Assembly (NCBI GenBank): GCA_002914805.1
Contig: JXTB01000017.1
Coordinates: forward strand, 1,282,026 to 1,346,025
DNA: 64,000 nucleotides
Direction: 5' to 3'
DNA from: Parasponia andersonii
Taxonomy: Eukaryota; Streptophyta; Magnoliopsida; Rosales; Cannabaceae
The notes below the pieces were generated by a model. It had not been told where the DNA came from and ran no database searches. It worked only from the letters and a program-made list of their open reading frames with translations. Both the position numbers and the translations under genes were made by a program. Positions 47,301-61,802 of the stretch are shown here, piece after piece. How positions within the stretch are numbered: the first letter of the stretch is position 1; each line of letters opens with the position of its first letter.

Positions 47301-47916
47301 ATACGCTAAGATAAATCTGTTAAAACGAGCGATTCTTTTACGTCAACTTTTAAATTTACTAATAAAAAAAGTATCTTACCAAACATCCGTCTTTTATTTT
47401 TTTTCCTCAAGTGTTTTTTACCCTAAATGAAGGATCTGGAAGAATCCAAACAAGCCTGGCACGCAATTTAACAATTTTTTGACAACTATTTAGAAAATGA
47501 AAAATCTAACTTTTTTAACTTCTATGCCGATAAAATCAAAAGCAACAGTAACGGTTAATTGAATAAATTTATTTTCAACAATTTTATTTTCTTTTCACCG
47601 TTATTTTCCCAAAAACGCACATAAAAGCCTCTATTTTTGTTTTTTTTGTTTTTTTTGTTTTTTTTTAAAACGTGTTTCAAACAACGTACGATAGCCAGCT
47701 TGTCTTGTCCTCCACCTTTGACGGGAATAGTAAGAAATTTTAAAAAATGCCCTAGGTATGTAGGATCTAAAATTGTCATTGCCAACCACACTTGAGAATC
47801 TCCGAGTCAGAAGGTCAAAATTCATGCCTGAAACTCAATGCTCAGGCAAACATAAGCAAATCCAACCGTATTAATTCAAAACTGAGAACAATTTCCAAAA
47901 ATTATAGATAACACAA
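47301..47916. other. Intergenic region
   Basis: No gene seen. Contains a T-rich stretch (47636-47668). 47908-47916 is the left target duplication of the next element. Confidence 0.55.
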
Positions 47917-48477
47917 GGAATAATAACAAAACTATCGCTTAGATTTTGATGAAATATTCAAATATTCGTTCATTTTTTATAAATTACAAAAGTATCTTCT
48001 CTGATTCGAAAACTAATACAAACTTCATTCTAATAACTTATTAAGTCAAAATTAACAAACAAAATATCAAAATTTTCCTCTCTTTAAACCTGTAACATAA
48101 CAAATATTACTTAAAGAATAATAAATAGGGTCCAGTGAAGAAAAAAATAGTAATAGATGAAAGAGAAAAATGACTAAGAATAAAAAAATTTGGTAAAGAA
48201 AAATCTTATATAATTTTTTCAATGAAACTTTTTCATCTTTTTTACTATTTAATTATATTTAGATAATAGTGTGTTAGTCATTTCAAAAAAAAATTGTTTG
48301 TTACAAGTTTAGAGAGAGGGTAATTTTGATATTTTGTTTGTATTTTGACCTAATAAGCTATGGGGTGAAATTTATATTAATTTACAAGTTACGAGAAATA
48401 TTTTTGTAATTTACAAAAACTAAAAGAATATATTAAGCATTTAATCAAAACTCAGAGAATAGTTTTGTTATTATCCC
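47917..48477. mobile_element. Foldback MITE, Mutator-like, long arms
   Basis: The left arm begins GGAATAATAACAAAACTATC and the reversed right arm GGGATAATAACAAAACTATT. The two stay alignable for roughly 170 bp each (shared ACAAACAAAATATCAAAATT and CTTATTA.GTCAAAAT). Flanks ATAACACAA (47908-47916) and ATAAAACAA (48478-48486) are a 9-bp target duplication with one change. It lies about 270 bp downstream of the complex I gene's stop codon and codes for nothing. Confidence 0.8.
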
Positions 48478-48751
48478 ATAAAACAATAACAAGAAGTCCA
48501 TGCGCCTAAGTCAAAAACAGGAAACGAAAGAATAAATGTTTTACATAATCTGCAGGTACTGTGAAAGCTTCAGGGATCAGCAGGAAGTAATACGGGTAAA
48601 AGCATAGTAGTGAACCCTGGGATATTTAAACTCATGACATAAAACTTAACATCTTGCTTTACACAGTTCTAATCCAGGGAAAACCACCCCAGACTGATTT
48701 TATTATACCATAGAAACATAGCCAAAGCTGCCCAACAAGACTGGAAGGCCC

Positions 48752-50718
<1,967 letters not shown>

Positions 50719-50762
50719 GGCGGGTGCCGCCCAAGGGGAGATATGGCGGTGTTGATGAAACG

Positions 50763-50792
<30 letters not shown>
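50763..50792. repeat. GA-rich repeat in the 5' leader of the complex I gene
   Basis: (GA)n with one AA interruption, 45-75 bp before the start codon; on the transcribed strand it is a CT tract. Confidence 0.9.
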
Positions 50793-50793
<1 letters not shown>

Positions 50794-50915
50794 TGATTTG
50801 TTGATTCGTTTTCCTCTATACTAGGACTTGGTTCTCGCCTATTGGCCGCAGGGGGCGTTTCAATCTCTTATTTCTTTTTTTAAATTTCTAGTCGTTCTCG
50901 TTTTGATTCCGAGGG

Positions 50916-51394
50916 ATTAACCACATAAAAATACATGAGTTTTAACTTTTCTCGAAAAAAAACTAACCCATTTTGAATTGTAAATTAATAGTATGACTTT
51001 CGGAGTCTGCAAATTAATATTTTACTAATTAAAAAATTAGAAGTTAAAAATACATAAAAGCCATAATTTATTGAATCTTTTTGTAGTTAACCTCAAAAAA
51101 TAATTATAAAACATTTTTTTGTTAATATATTAATATTTAAATATTTTAAATAAATTATGAGGGTTATTTTTTTTTTTTAAATTGCTCGCGTTACAAATTT
51201 GCTAAAATTTTAAATATCAAGTATTAATTTATATATTCAAAAGTTAAAGTCTTAATTTGTAGTAATTATAAATGTCAAGGTATTATTTTGATGGATTTTA
51301 AATGTGTGGTTACTGATTTATAAGAATTAAAAAATCAAGTTAGTTTTTACAGAAAAGTTAAAAATCAAAGATAAATCTATTTTATTATCTATTA
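50916..51394. mobile_element. Foldback MITE, Mutator-like, diverged
   Basis: The left arm (ATTAACCACATAAAAATAC, then TTTTAACTTTTCTCGAAAAA) pairs with the reversed right arm (ATAATAGATAATAAAATAG, then TTTTTAACTTTTCTGTAAAAA). Flanks TTCCGAGGG (50907-50915) and TTTCGAGGG (51395-51403) form a 9-bp target duplication with one change. It is about 200 bp upstream of the complex I gene. Confidence 0.65.
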
Positions 51395-51403
51395 TTTCGA
51401 GGG

Positions 51404-52762
51404 TTGCGAGAAATAAAATATTTTGTACTCATATGTTTTACTATTTGATGTTTACCATTTATTGTGCTTTAAACATAAGGTGTTTAAATGCATTCCATAT
51501 ACCAAGAGAGTGGAAATGATAAAGGTTCTATCATTATTTTGTTAGTTTTTAAGAGTAAGATTCCAACACTATATGAGTTGTTAGTTTATTACTTTAAGAT
51601 TATAATTAATAGAGTGAATTCATATGAAGTATCATATTAATCTCACAGTAATAGAGTAATACAATGATAAAATTTTTACAATAACAGAATGATACAATGA
51701 TAAAGCCAAAATTTTTTGAGGGCAAAAGGAAGGGAGGAAAAAATTCTTATTCAAACAAAAATTCTCCTTAGTCCTAGTTTACTATGTTGTTAGTAATAAA
51801 AGTTTATTGCAATAATAACCTCTTTCGTTTTGGGAAGGACAATATTGATGATATTTACAACTTTTTGAGGCAAAATGAATTTCAAATTACTTTTAAGGAG
51901 CAATTAAATTTAAATTACTTTTAGGGGCTATACATTAGTTGAATATGAATATAGATCCATTATTAAAACATTTTTTGAAAACAAAATTGGGGGTGGTCCA
52001 CTGGGTAGGGAAAATAATTCAACTCATAACGTGATAACACTAGTATACGACTCGAAACTCACACAAAATTAATGAATTTAGTTTTGTCTTATATAGATAA
52101 AGATCAAAACATATTAAACCTAAGTAAATAAGATTAAATAATCTATCAAAATCAAGTTAACTTGCTAAATATGAAAACAGTACGTTTAACACAATTAAAT
52201 TTGATGGTACTTTGTATTATATATTGTGCTGAGACTTAAGACTTCTCTATGATATTTTATACACTAAAACTTGAAAGTTTTATATTCACTTTAAACTTTG
52301 GATTATATATTTTATTTGATTGATTATGGTTGACTGGCTCTATTGGAAATATTAAAAACGTTAATAAATTATATTAGGTTATATTAGAAATGTGAAATAA
52401 GTTAATATGTTAAACTTATATATCAAGTTGAACTAAATAAGATATGTTTAGCATCAACAAGTTAAATTGATTTTAATTAATAGACGAAACAGTAAATAGG
52501 TTAACAAGTCATATTAGATTGAACATGATATCTTTAATACGATTTGTTTAAATAGTTAAATATGTTATTTCACATACTAACATATTTATTTAGCATGTTG
52601 TGTATGAGTATACAAATAATGATAAGAATAATTAAGTATCGTGTCCCTATTTGGTAGTTTTACGCATTAAGTACAAGATTAGAGTAATAAAAGTATCATG
52701 TATGAGTATACAAATTATGACACAAATAATAAACTGTCGTATTTGAATTTAGTAGTTGTATT
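51404..52762. other. AT-rich intergenic region
   Basis: No gene seen. Direct repeats of the type GAGTATACAAAT.ATGA occur near 52605 and 52705, with similar sequence (AAGTATCGTGTCC/ACTGTCGTATTTG) after each, an old duplication of roughly 95-100 bp. Confidence 0.5.
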
Positions 52763-53366
52763 AAGCATGAGATTCTTTCAAAGCAATTCTAAGAGGTAAA
52801 AGTGACGAGGGCAGATTCATGGTATCATATGATGATTACTTCTCGAAGAAAAGTCAGTCTGAAAAAAGCATTCCACAGCGAGAGAACAACGAAAACTAAG
52901 ATGAAACTGTTCAAATTCGTCTAATTAACGCAGGATTTATATTCATGTAGAATTCCTCGGATATCTTTGTCAATATCTCAACATACAGACTTGGACTTTC
53001 CGATCCTACCCGTTTGATTTGTTTCAGTTGACTGGATCGAGCAAATTAACCCATATTTTTATTTTCTTTCGCTTGGCATCATATTTCTCATACGAAATAA
53101 GATCGGTGGATGTTACATTTTGCATGGGAGAGACATAATTAAATCTGACCAATTTTGCTACAGGGTCTTGTACATAATTTTGCGAATAATAAACGATCAT
53201 ATGATTATTATTGGATTTGGGCTTGTAAAAAATTGATTGAGGATTTGCTAGGGATTTTGCGGCAGTACCGAATAGTGATCTGCTAGGGTTTCGCTACAGT
53301 TTCTACCCACTACAGTGATCTGCTAGTGTTGTTTGTTTTGCTACAGTGTCGATTGTTGTGGTCACC

Positions 53367-54720
53367 ATGGGTGACGAGATATTGGGTCACAAAGACCTTT
53401 TTTCATTCCATAAGAAGGACATTGTGGCTGATTCTTCTTTGGCTCTCCATGCAAAATTCATTACTGATGTGGTTCTCAACAAGAAAATAATGGTTATGCC
53501 TCTCTCTTCCATATCTTCTATTCCTGAACAAAAAAGTGCTTACGTTTCAGTTAAGGTTAATCCTACTGTAGTGGAAGAACGATTGAATCTTTGTAAGTTT
53601 TCTCTTATTGGATGTGTCATTTTATCTAAGGGTGAAAAACCTTGGTCTTTGCTTGATTTGAAGGCAAGATTAGATTCAATTTGGAAAATTTCATCTTGGC
53701 ACCTTATTTCTTTGGGCAAGGGGTACTTTCTAATTTTGCTTACTTCGGAGCAAGATGAGACTCGTGTTTGGAGTATGAGTTCTTTGAATATTAAGCAGGT
53801 ATCTTAAGACTTCAGCCATAGGTTCCCGATTTCGTACCTAGTGAGCAAAAGACTACAAATGTTCAAGTTTGGGTCCGTTTTTATGAATTACTATGGGAAT
53901 TTCGGCATCCACAAATCTTTTCTGATTTAGCTAGGGCTGTAGGGGTTCCCTTGAAGATTGACCAGGCTACTCTTAATGGGGATTTTGGTCATTTTGCTCG
54001 AGTTTTGGTGGATATTGACCTCAAGAATCCTTTGCTTGACTCAATTCAAGTTGAGAGCAGAGATGAATGTCATTTTGTTTATCTCTCTTATGAGAGACTT
54101 CCCGATTTTTGTTCTACTTTTTCCTCTATTGGCTATGTTCCTTCTAATTGTTATCATAATAAACCAAAAGAGGACAAGGAAAAGATCACTAAAAAGAGTG
54201 AAGGATCAGACCCGAAGCAACAAGTCTATGTTGCAAAGCCTATTACCAATCAGGTAGTTTCCAAAGATGTTCAAAAATCTCCGGATGTGCCAGTAAAGAA
54301 AATTTTCACTCCTCATGCATCGGATTTGGGCAAGGATAACTCTCTAGTGCGTTTTGGAAATATGAAAGATGAAGTTGAAATAGTTGACAACCTAGAAAAG
54401 AATAAAGCTCATTATGATAAGGAAGATGAGTTAGAAGCTACTGATAAAAACATAAATTCTAAAGAGGATGTAGCCTTAAACCATAATTCGGAGCACATTC
54501 GAATATGGATAAAGTAGTTAACACTGAGGTTCATAAAGAGCATATTGAGGCCCCTACTGCCAAGGTAGGTATTTCTGATCCGAATAGTTCCTCTTTTTTT
54601 ACGGAATCTAAGAGTGACCACAGTTTGGACACTAGTGATCTCTCTCCAACCAAGGTCTTTAGATCAAAAAATGAGGGTTGGAAAGAAGTGCAGTCTAAGA
54701 AAAAGAAGAAAGCTTCTTAA
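53367..54720 (+). pseudogene. LINE ORF1 (DUF4283-type RNA-binding protein), broken
   Basis: Starts MGDEILGHKDLFSF in a good context (CACCATGG). The DUF4283 part (LNLCKFSLIGCVILSKGEKPW..LKARLDSIWKI..WHLISLGKGYFLILL) runs to about 53800. There a frame change and then a TAG (about 53821) break it before VPDFVPSEQ..VQVWVRFYELLWEF. The zinc knuckle that normally follows (YERLPDFC..C..IGH...NC) is decayed to FCSTFSSIGYVPSNC. Another frame change lies near 54505, and the last piece ends KEVQSKKKKKAS at 54720. The protein would bind LINE RNA. Confidence 0.75.
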
Positions 54721-54767
54721 GCTCAGTACTCTAAGCTTGTTACGAGGGCTTCGAAAACCACTTCTCA

Positions 54768-57700
54768 ATGAAGGTCTTTTATTGGAATTATCGGGGTATC
54801 TCTAATATTGTTACCCAAAGATCTCTTAGAGATTTGTGTATTCGTCACAAACTGGATATTCTTTGCTTAGTAGAGCCAATGTGTATGTTTAGCTCTATTT
54901 CTTCCTGTTTTCAGAGTTCTCTTGGTTTTCATTTAGTGGCTGAAAATGAAAAAGCACTTTCTTCTGTCTGGGTATTTGGCACTTTGAATGTCTCCAATTT
55001 TCAGGTTATATTGTTGTGATTATATTGTTCATCGTGACTTATGGGACTCTTTATCTTCCTTGCATATGACTGGTCTTTGGTTGGTTTTGGGTGATTTTAA
55101 TTCTGTTATGGGTGCTCATGAGACAACGGGTATCATTAAACAAAGATCTTGTGAAGACTTTAGAGCTGGTGTAACCCTTTGAAATATGATTGACCTTGAC
55201 TCCCAAGGTCCTTTTTTTACATGGCGTGGTTCCTGGAGGGGAAGGTTGGTGATGTCTCGTCTTGATAGAGTTTTTTGTAATGAAGAGTTCTTACAGCAAT
55301 GGAATCAGGTTTCTAATATTTGTTTGCCTCGTTTACACTTGGACCACCATCCTTTATTATTATCTTCCAAGAAAGAAGTTGCTACTAGCCCTAGACCTTT
55401 TCATTTCTAAGGAATGTGGCTTTCTCATCCTATGTTTAAGGATTTTATTAGTAAGGTTTGGTCTTGTTCTTACTTTGGTTCCCCGATGTCTATTTTGGTT
55501 AATAAACTTAAGGATTTGAAGCGTGAATTGAAATTATGGAATTGGAAAGTTTTTGGTAATCTCAAGCTCAATATTTCCAAAGCCACAGAGAATGTTTTAT
55601 CCATTTAAGAGCGACTAGCTAATGAGGGTCTTTCTGATTCTCTTCTTTTCCAAGAAAATGAAGCACTTTGTACCTTGGACAATTATTTATCTCAGGAAGA
55701 AACTTATCTCCAAGAATAGGATCAAATGGCTTAAAGCGGGGGACAAAAATTCTGCTTTCTTTCATAATATGGTGAAACGTCGTCAGGCAAAAAAGATTTT
55801 GAGTACTTTAATTTCTTCTCATATTCAATCTTTCTATAAAGAGTTATTCACTGAGCCTCAAGTTAGTGTTACTGATTATTCCGGTATTCAAGAGATTATT
55901 CCGAATCTGGTCTTTTCTTCAGATAATTTGGAGCTTTGTCAAATTTTTAATGAAGAAGAAATTCGGTTGATGGTATTTGATATGGATGCTTCGAGTGCCC
56001 CAGGCCCTGATGGCTTTTCAGGCAAGTTCTTTCGACATTATTGGGATATTATTGGTCAAGATGTGATTTCTGTGGTCCAATAATTCTTCCACTCTGGTAG
56101 TTTAACACCTGGTCTTAATTCTAATTTTCTCGTGTTAATTCCAAAAGTGGATCATGCTCTTACTATTGATCAATATCATCCTATTGTTTTGGGGAATTTC
56201 CTTTACAAACTGATTACTAAAATCATTGTTGATCATTTGGGTCGCATCTATTCTCAGATTATTTCTCCTAATCAATTCGGTTTTGTGCCTAGAAAAAGTA
56301 TCAGAGACTGTATTGCTGGCGCTTCGGAATGTTATAATAATTTGGAAAAAAAATTTTTGGGGGCAATTTTGCTATGAAGTTGGACATTAGAAAGGCTTTT
56401 GACACTTTGCGGTGGGACTTTATTAAAGCTATTCTTTCATCTTTTGGGTTCGACAATAATTTTGTTAATTGGGTGGAAAATATATTTCACTCGGCTCGTC
56501 TTTCTATTCTGATTAATGGTTCTCCCCATGGCTATTTTTCATGTTCAAGAGGAGTCAGAAAGGGTGACCCTCTCTCTCCTCTTTTATTTGTTCTTGCTGA
56601 AAATTACCTCAGTTGTTATTTCAACATTGTGATTCGTCACAACGATCTTGTTCAGTGACTTCTACTAGAAAGGAAAAGGCTCCAGTCCACTATCTTTTTG
56701 CAGATGATGTACTTTTATTTTCTCGGGCTTCGAATAACAATGTTAGAGTTATTATAAAGGCCTTCCAGCATTATGAAACTTTGTCTTAGCAACAAGTGAA
56801 TTATTCTAAGTCTTTTATTTATTTTGGTCGTGCGGTTCCTTCTGCTATAATTTCAAATTTCCTGAACTTCACGAGTATGAGGAAAGGTGGCTCGTTATTA
56901 AGTTATCTTAGAGTCTCTCTTTTTGTCGGTTCTCCAAAACGTTCTAATTTTCAATCGCTACTGGACAAGATTTATGATAACTTCGAATATTGGAAAGGTT
57001 TGAATCTTTCAGTTGCTGGGAAAGTTAGCCTTATTAATTCCATAATCATGGGTTATTTATCTTATTCTTTTTAAGTCTATCAATAATCGATTACTCTTAT
57101 AAAAGAGTTGATTTCTTCAATTAGGAATTTTGTGTGGTTTGGATCATCCAAAGTGGCTAAGCCGATTATTGTCTCTTGGAAGATGTGCTATAAATCTAAA
57201 GAGGATGGTGGTCTTGGCCTTCGAGATCCTAGGATTCTCAATGCGGCATTGTTAAAGAAGCTTTCGTGGAGCTTACTGACTGATGATTCTTTCATTTTTA
57301 GATTCTTGAGAGGGAGATTTTTCTCCAATGGTTTTACTCAATATAGATTTTGGAAGTCTTCTATTCGGTGTGGTTTGAGATCTTATATCCAGTCTCTTAT
57401 CGATGAGTCGATTTGGGCACCTGGTAGAAACTCTAAGGCACACTTCTAGAGTAATAATTGGCTTGGTTCTCCTTTAATTGGGATGATAGATTGCAATGAT
57501 ACTTTGGAACCTGGCATTGATACTACCATTGGTGAGCTTGTTTCAAATTATGAATGGTCTCTACCTGCTTCATTTACTTCCAATTTTCTGATAATTACTG
57601 AAGAGATCTAGAAGACAGTTATCTGTGATTCTCCACATATACTTATTTGGCGACATTCTGCTTCTGGAAATGTTACTTGTGCAGATGCCTATAATTCTTT

Positions 57701-58661
57701 AATTGGTCCTTCTGTAAAAGAAAGATGGGGTAATAAGTTTTGGACTAGCTATATTCCTCCATTGCGTTCTATGGTTTTTTGGAGATCTCTTCAAGATAAA
57801 CTTCCAATAGAACATAATCTCATGCGGAGAGGCTTTATCATGACTTCGTGTTATCGTTTTTGCTTTAGAAATGAGGAAACTGCTGATCACATTTTCATTT
57901 CATGTGACTTTACCCACAGTCTTTGGGGAGCTATCTCTTCAGCTTTTAGCGGTGTATTCGATTGGATGGCTTTATTATTGATCTTTGGCTTGATGCCCTT
58001 CTGGCTAATTTTAGTAGCCAAGTTTTACAGCTTTGGAGATCGGCTATTGTGACTGCTGTTTGGGTTATTTGGACTTCACATAACAAGATATTGTTTGACA
58101 ATGAGTTCACTTCTATCCATATGGCCATCACTCTGATATGGCGTGTAATTGGTGAATCTAACAATGTTGGATCAGGTACTATGAGAAATTTTTTAGAGGA
58201 GTTAGGAGTTCTGAAATATCTTAACATCAAGCTAAAGCCATCAAAAGCTCCAAAAATAGTTGAAGTATAGGATGGTTAAAGGTTAATACAGATGATGCTG
58301 CTTATGGTTGTCCTGGGTTAGCAGGTTGTGGTGGTATTTTTAGGATGTCTAAGGGTTTCTTTAAAGAGAGTTTTGCCATTTCTATTGGTAAGACCTATGC
58401 TTTTGAGACAGAATTGACTGCTGTGATTCATGCAATTTTCTATGCATGAGACTTAGGATAGAAAAACTTATGGCTAGAAAGTGATTCGGCTTATTTGGTT
58501 TCGATTCTGAAGTCTCGTTCTTTGTATGTTCCTTGGCGTTGGAGACCATTGTGGATGCGTTGTCTTGGGTTGATTTCAAAGATGCATTTTCATGTTTCCC
58601 ACATCTTTCACAAAGGGAATTTTGTTGCTGATATTTTAGCTTCTAGAGCGACAAGTATTTA
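54768..58661 (+). pseudogene. LINE ORF2: endonuclease, reverse transcriptase, zf-RVT, RNase H; broken
   Basis: Starts MKVFYWNYRGISN. The endonuclease has KLDILCLVEP, WLVLGDFNSV, SRLDRVFCN and LDHHPLLL. Reverse transcriptase has SSAPGPDGFSG, LDIRKAFDTLRWDF, CSRGVRKGDPLSPLLFVL and the catalytic FADD (about 56698). The zinc-finger region (57720-57940) has WRSLQDKLP..CYRFCFRNEETADHIFISC. A plant-type RNase H domain (58262-58661) has VNTDDAAYG.PG.AGCGG and LWLESDSAYLV. Frame changes occur near 55005, 55715, 56360 and 56650 and several in-frame stops are present (for example 55180, 55408, 55606). The WNCRG Cys of the endonuclease start is Tyr here. Confidence 0.82.
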
Positions 58662-60224
58662 AGTTCTGACTTGGTAGCATACTGCTCCCCCATTTATCCA
58701 TGATGCAATTAAGAAAGATTATTCAGGACTTTGTGGTTATTACTTTTCTTAGTTGCCTATTTATAATACAATGTGCTCTTTTTCCCTTTTTGTGGTTTTT
58801 CTCATTGGGTTTTGCGCAAAAAAATTTTTAATGAGGCATTGTTGGGAGGTTAAGACAATAGTTTTGTTTCGGCATAATTATCTAGCTTCTCTTAGGGCTG
58901 TTTTCAACTGTTATTATTTTTCATTTTGAAGATTGTATTTTTCAAATATTTTGTACCTTTTTCATTTTTATTTTCTTTTATTTAATAAATTACCGGAGAG
59001 TTTCTTAGTTTCCTTCGTAGGAACCTAAATTATTTCCTCTAGGTATCATTTAGCATAAAAAAAAAAAAAAAAGCATGAGATTAACAATGGCTCGGTAATC
59101 AAGTTGGGTTGACGTCGCATTAATTAAATTTTCAGATATATTACTTTAAATTTTCGAAATTTACAAATGCTCCCAATGAAGTTAGCTCCGTCCTTGCATC
59201 TATTCATATATTTCTATCGTATAACCGGACTGACCATATTCAATCATTTTTATTGTACCACACATGTTTTATTAACAAGAAGCACACACAACCATCATAT
59301 TCCATCGCTTAGTAAGTTACATAATCAACATTTACATTGAATTTACATTACTTTCTCAATAAGCAGTTGGCATTTTAAAACTCATTTCAATTTTAAATTA
59401 AACAGTACAGGAAAAAAAAGAAGAAGAAGTAAATATTAGAGTCTTCAAGCAAAAAAAAAAAAGAAAACAGAGAAGTTTGAGTCTCTTGAGAGTAGAGACA
59501 AAGATAGTCATGTTGGTCTGAGATTTTGGAGCAAAAAATATAGGTCACATGATTGAGTTTTACTCACAAATTAGATATTATTTAAGCTAGATATTTGGTA
59601 GCTTCTCGAGATTCTCAAAATTTTCGTTTTTTTTTTGTATTTTTTGATGTTTTGATTGTAGGTTAATAAACTTGATATATTTAGTGGTGTTGAGAGCAAA
59701 AAGACATAGTTTGTGATAAGATAAATAATGGAGGAAGCGCTTTGGCACTAGAGCGCTTAAAAGGCTCGAAATAAGATGAAATTAGTGATGACTAGAGGAA
59801 ATGGCACCCTAGCACTGTATAAGAAGCACTTCAGCACTAGTTCAGGCAAAGGAAACAAAAGACAGTGAGAGTAACTCCATGACGCCACTATGCGGGAATT
59901 TTTATACATGCCATCTTTAAATGCTTTTTGGCCTAGTTTTTGTAGTGACCGCCTCTAAGCTTTTAAGTAAGTCTTTTTTAGATTTATTTGGAACATTCTT
60001 AAGCTGCAAATAACTCAGAAAACAAAAAAGAAAACGAAAGTGGAGGGTTAAAGATGGATTGAGTGACAATTCGAAGACGAAGCCCATTGTTTCAACTTCA
60101 AGGTTATTTCATTCTTCTTTACTTTTATCTTCCATGTCTAGAACCATAGAGTTGTTTTTATTTTATTATGAACTAAATCTATTTTTTAGGGATACGATGT
60201 AGCCAGATTATAATGTTTTGAATT

Positions 60225-60280
60225 ATTTCAATTCTAAGACAAATTGATATTTATTTCAATTCTAAGACAAATTGATATTT
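60225..60280. repeat. 28-bp tandem duplication
   Basis: Two identical copies of a 28-bp unit starting ATTTCAATTCTAAGACAAAT (60225-60252 and 60253-60280). Confidence 0.9.
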
Positions 60281-60735
60281 ATTTCCATTCTATGCTAATT
60301 GTATTAATCTATACTTATTACTTGTGAGAGTTTGGTCAAGTTTTGCATGAAATTAGAGATTTGATCCAAAATATGAGAATAGAGGATTGAATTTGTCTTG
60401 ATTAAAATAATGTAATATTATCATAGGATAGAGATATCTATAAGGTTTATACAATATTATGATTTTTTTGTGCTTAATGAGTTTTGATAGGTTTATAGTT
60501 TACACAAAGATATTGGAACTTATCTATTGAAATATGTTTATTAATTTTTGAGAGAGGTTGATAGATAAATTAGTGAAATTCACTGTAAGCATAGAGAATG
60601 AATATTAATTGATTGAATTGAATAATTTAAAAGGATTAATCTAGGTGAATCGAAAACCCTAAATCTTTAGCTACTTGATTATCCTATTTATTTAAATTTT
60701 GCTTTGTTTTCCTTTTAATTTGTTCTTTAATTTAC

Positions 60736-61031
60736 TTTTGTGCAATTTTCTTCATTTTAATTTACTTTCAAATAAAATTAGCGTTATATAATTTTAGTAA
60801 TTAGTAAGCACAATTCTTATAAGAATAATACTTATACTTACTCTTTATTATTTGTTAGTAATACGTGTATTTGTGTTCATTATTTTTGTGCAATTTTCTT
60901 CATTTTAATTTACTTTCAAATAAAATTAGCGTTATATAATTTTAGTACTTAGTATTCACAATTCTTGTAAGAATAATACTTATACTTACTCTTTATTATT
61001 TGTTAGTAATGCGTGCATTTGTGTTCATTAT
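60736..61031. repeat. 148-bp tandem duplication
   Basis: Copy 1 (60736-60883) and copy 2 (60884-61031) begin TTTTGTGCAATTTTCTTCAT and end GTGTTCATTATT. By eye they differ at about six or seven positions (for example AATTAGTAAGC against ACTTAGTATTC). Confidence 0.9.
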
Positions 61032-61366
61032 TTTCACAGCAACACGAGAGAACATGATCCATACACATACATCAATGTACGAATTTATTACCATTCACAC
61101 AAAAATGATGTTGGATCTTCAATATCAAATAATCAATTAACAAAGGCATTATAAGTCAGAATCCCACAATATATATATCTCTCTCACATATATCCTTCCT
61201 TCCCAAGAAAAATTCCAATGTTAGTTTTGGTTTACTTAATTCCAATATCAGATCAATGTATCAACCTAGATTACTTTTACTTCAACTAATGGCGTGCCCA
61301 GTTTGAAGCAAAAGGAGGAGAAAAAAGGTAAGCAAAGCAGCCATGATAGCACATTACCAGTAAATA

Positions 61367-61771
61367 TTACATGGATGGATCAAAGAGTTGGTGCTTCAAT
61401 CCAAAATGCGATTGAATACCTCGAATAATGAGGTACAAAAACCTTCCTAGGCCGCCAAAGCTTTTCGTCCGGAGATCACCTGTACTCGCAGCCGCATCAT
61501 TGTTGTATTCAAAGGAACTGAATCTGTTGGAACAAGGAGTACTATAACAAGAATAGGTAGTACTAGCAGGAGTCATCTCACCTTCAAAATACTTGGTACT
61601 CGGTTCAAGTTCCCCAGTTGAAAGCACTAGTGATGACAAAAGACCACCCATTATTTTCGAGTAAAACAGGGACAGTTTATTCAAACCAACTTCCTCAACC
61701 CATGTTCTCTTGGTCCAATCCAACTTGAATATAGGCCCTTCATATTTGTTCTCATTCAGCAGTACACGTAC

Positions 61772-61802
<31 letters not shown>

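Larger units (their letters stand above)
52775..59070 (+). mobile_element. L1-type LINE, near full length
   Basis: A non-LTR retrotransposon bounded by the perfect 12-bp direct repeat AAGCATGAGATT (52763-52774 and 59071-59082), with an A-tail (59057-59072, overlapping the repeat). The order is 5' UTR (to 53366), ORF1, ORF2 with endonuclease, reverse transcriptase, zinc-finger and RNase H domains, and a 3' UTR of about 400 bp. The intact duplication and A-tail show the right end is original. Both ORFs are frameshifted and contain stops, so the copy is inactive. Confidence 0.88.
59083..61366. other. Intergenic region, possibly old retrotransposon sequence
   Basis: No coding region. The part 59700-59850 repeats AGCGCTT..GAGCGCTTAAAAGG-type words, and 60600-60740 (AATCGAAAACCCTAAATC, then CTTTGTTTTCCTTTTAATTTGTT) resembles non-coding parts of plant gypsy elements, but no LTR pair was found. 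Two tandem duplications are listed separately. Confidence 0.4.
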
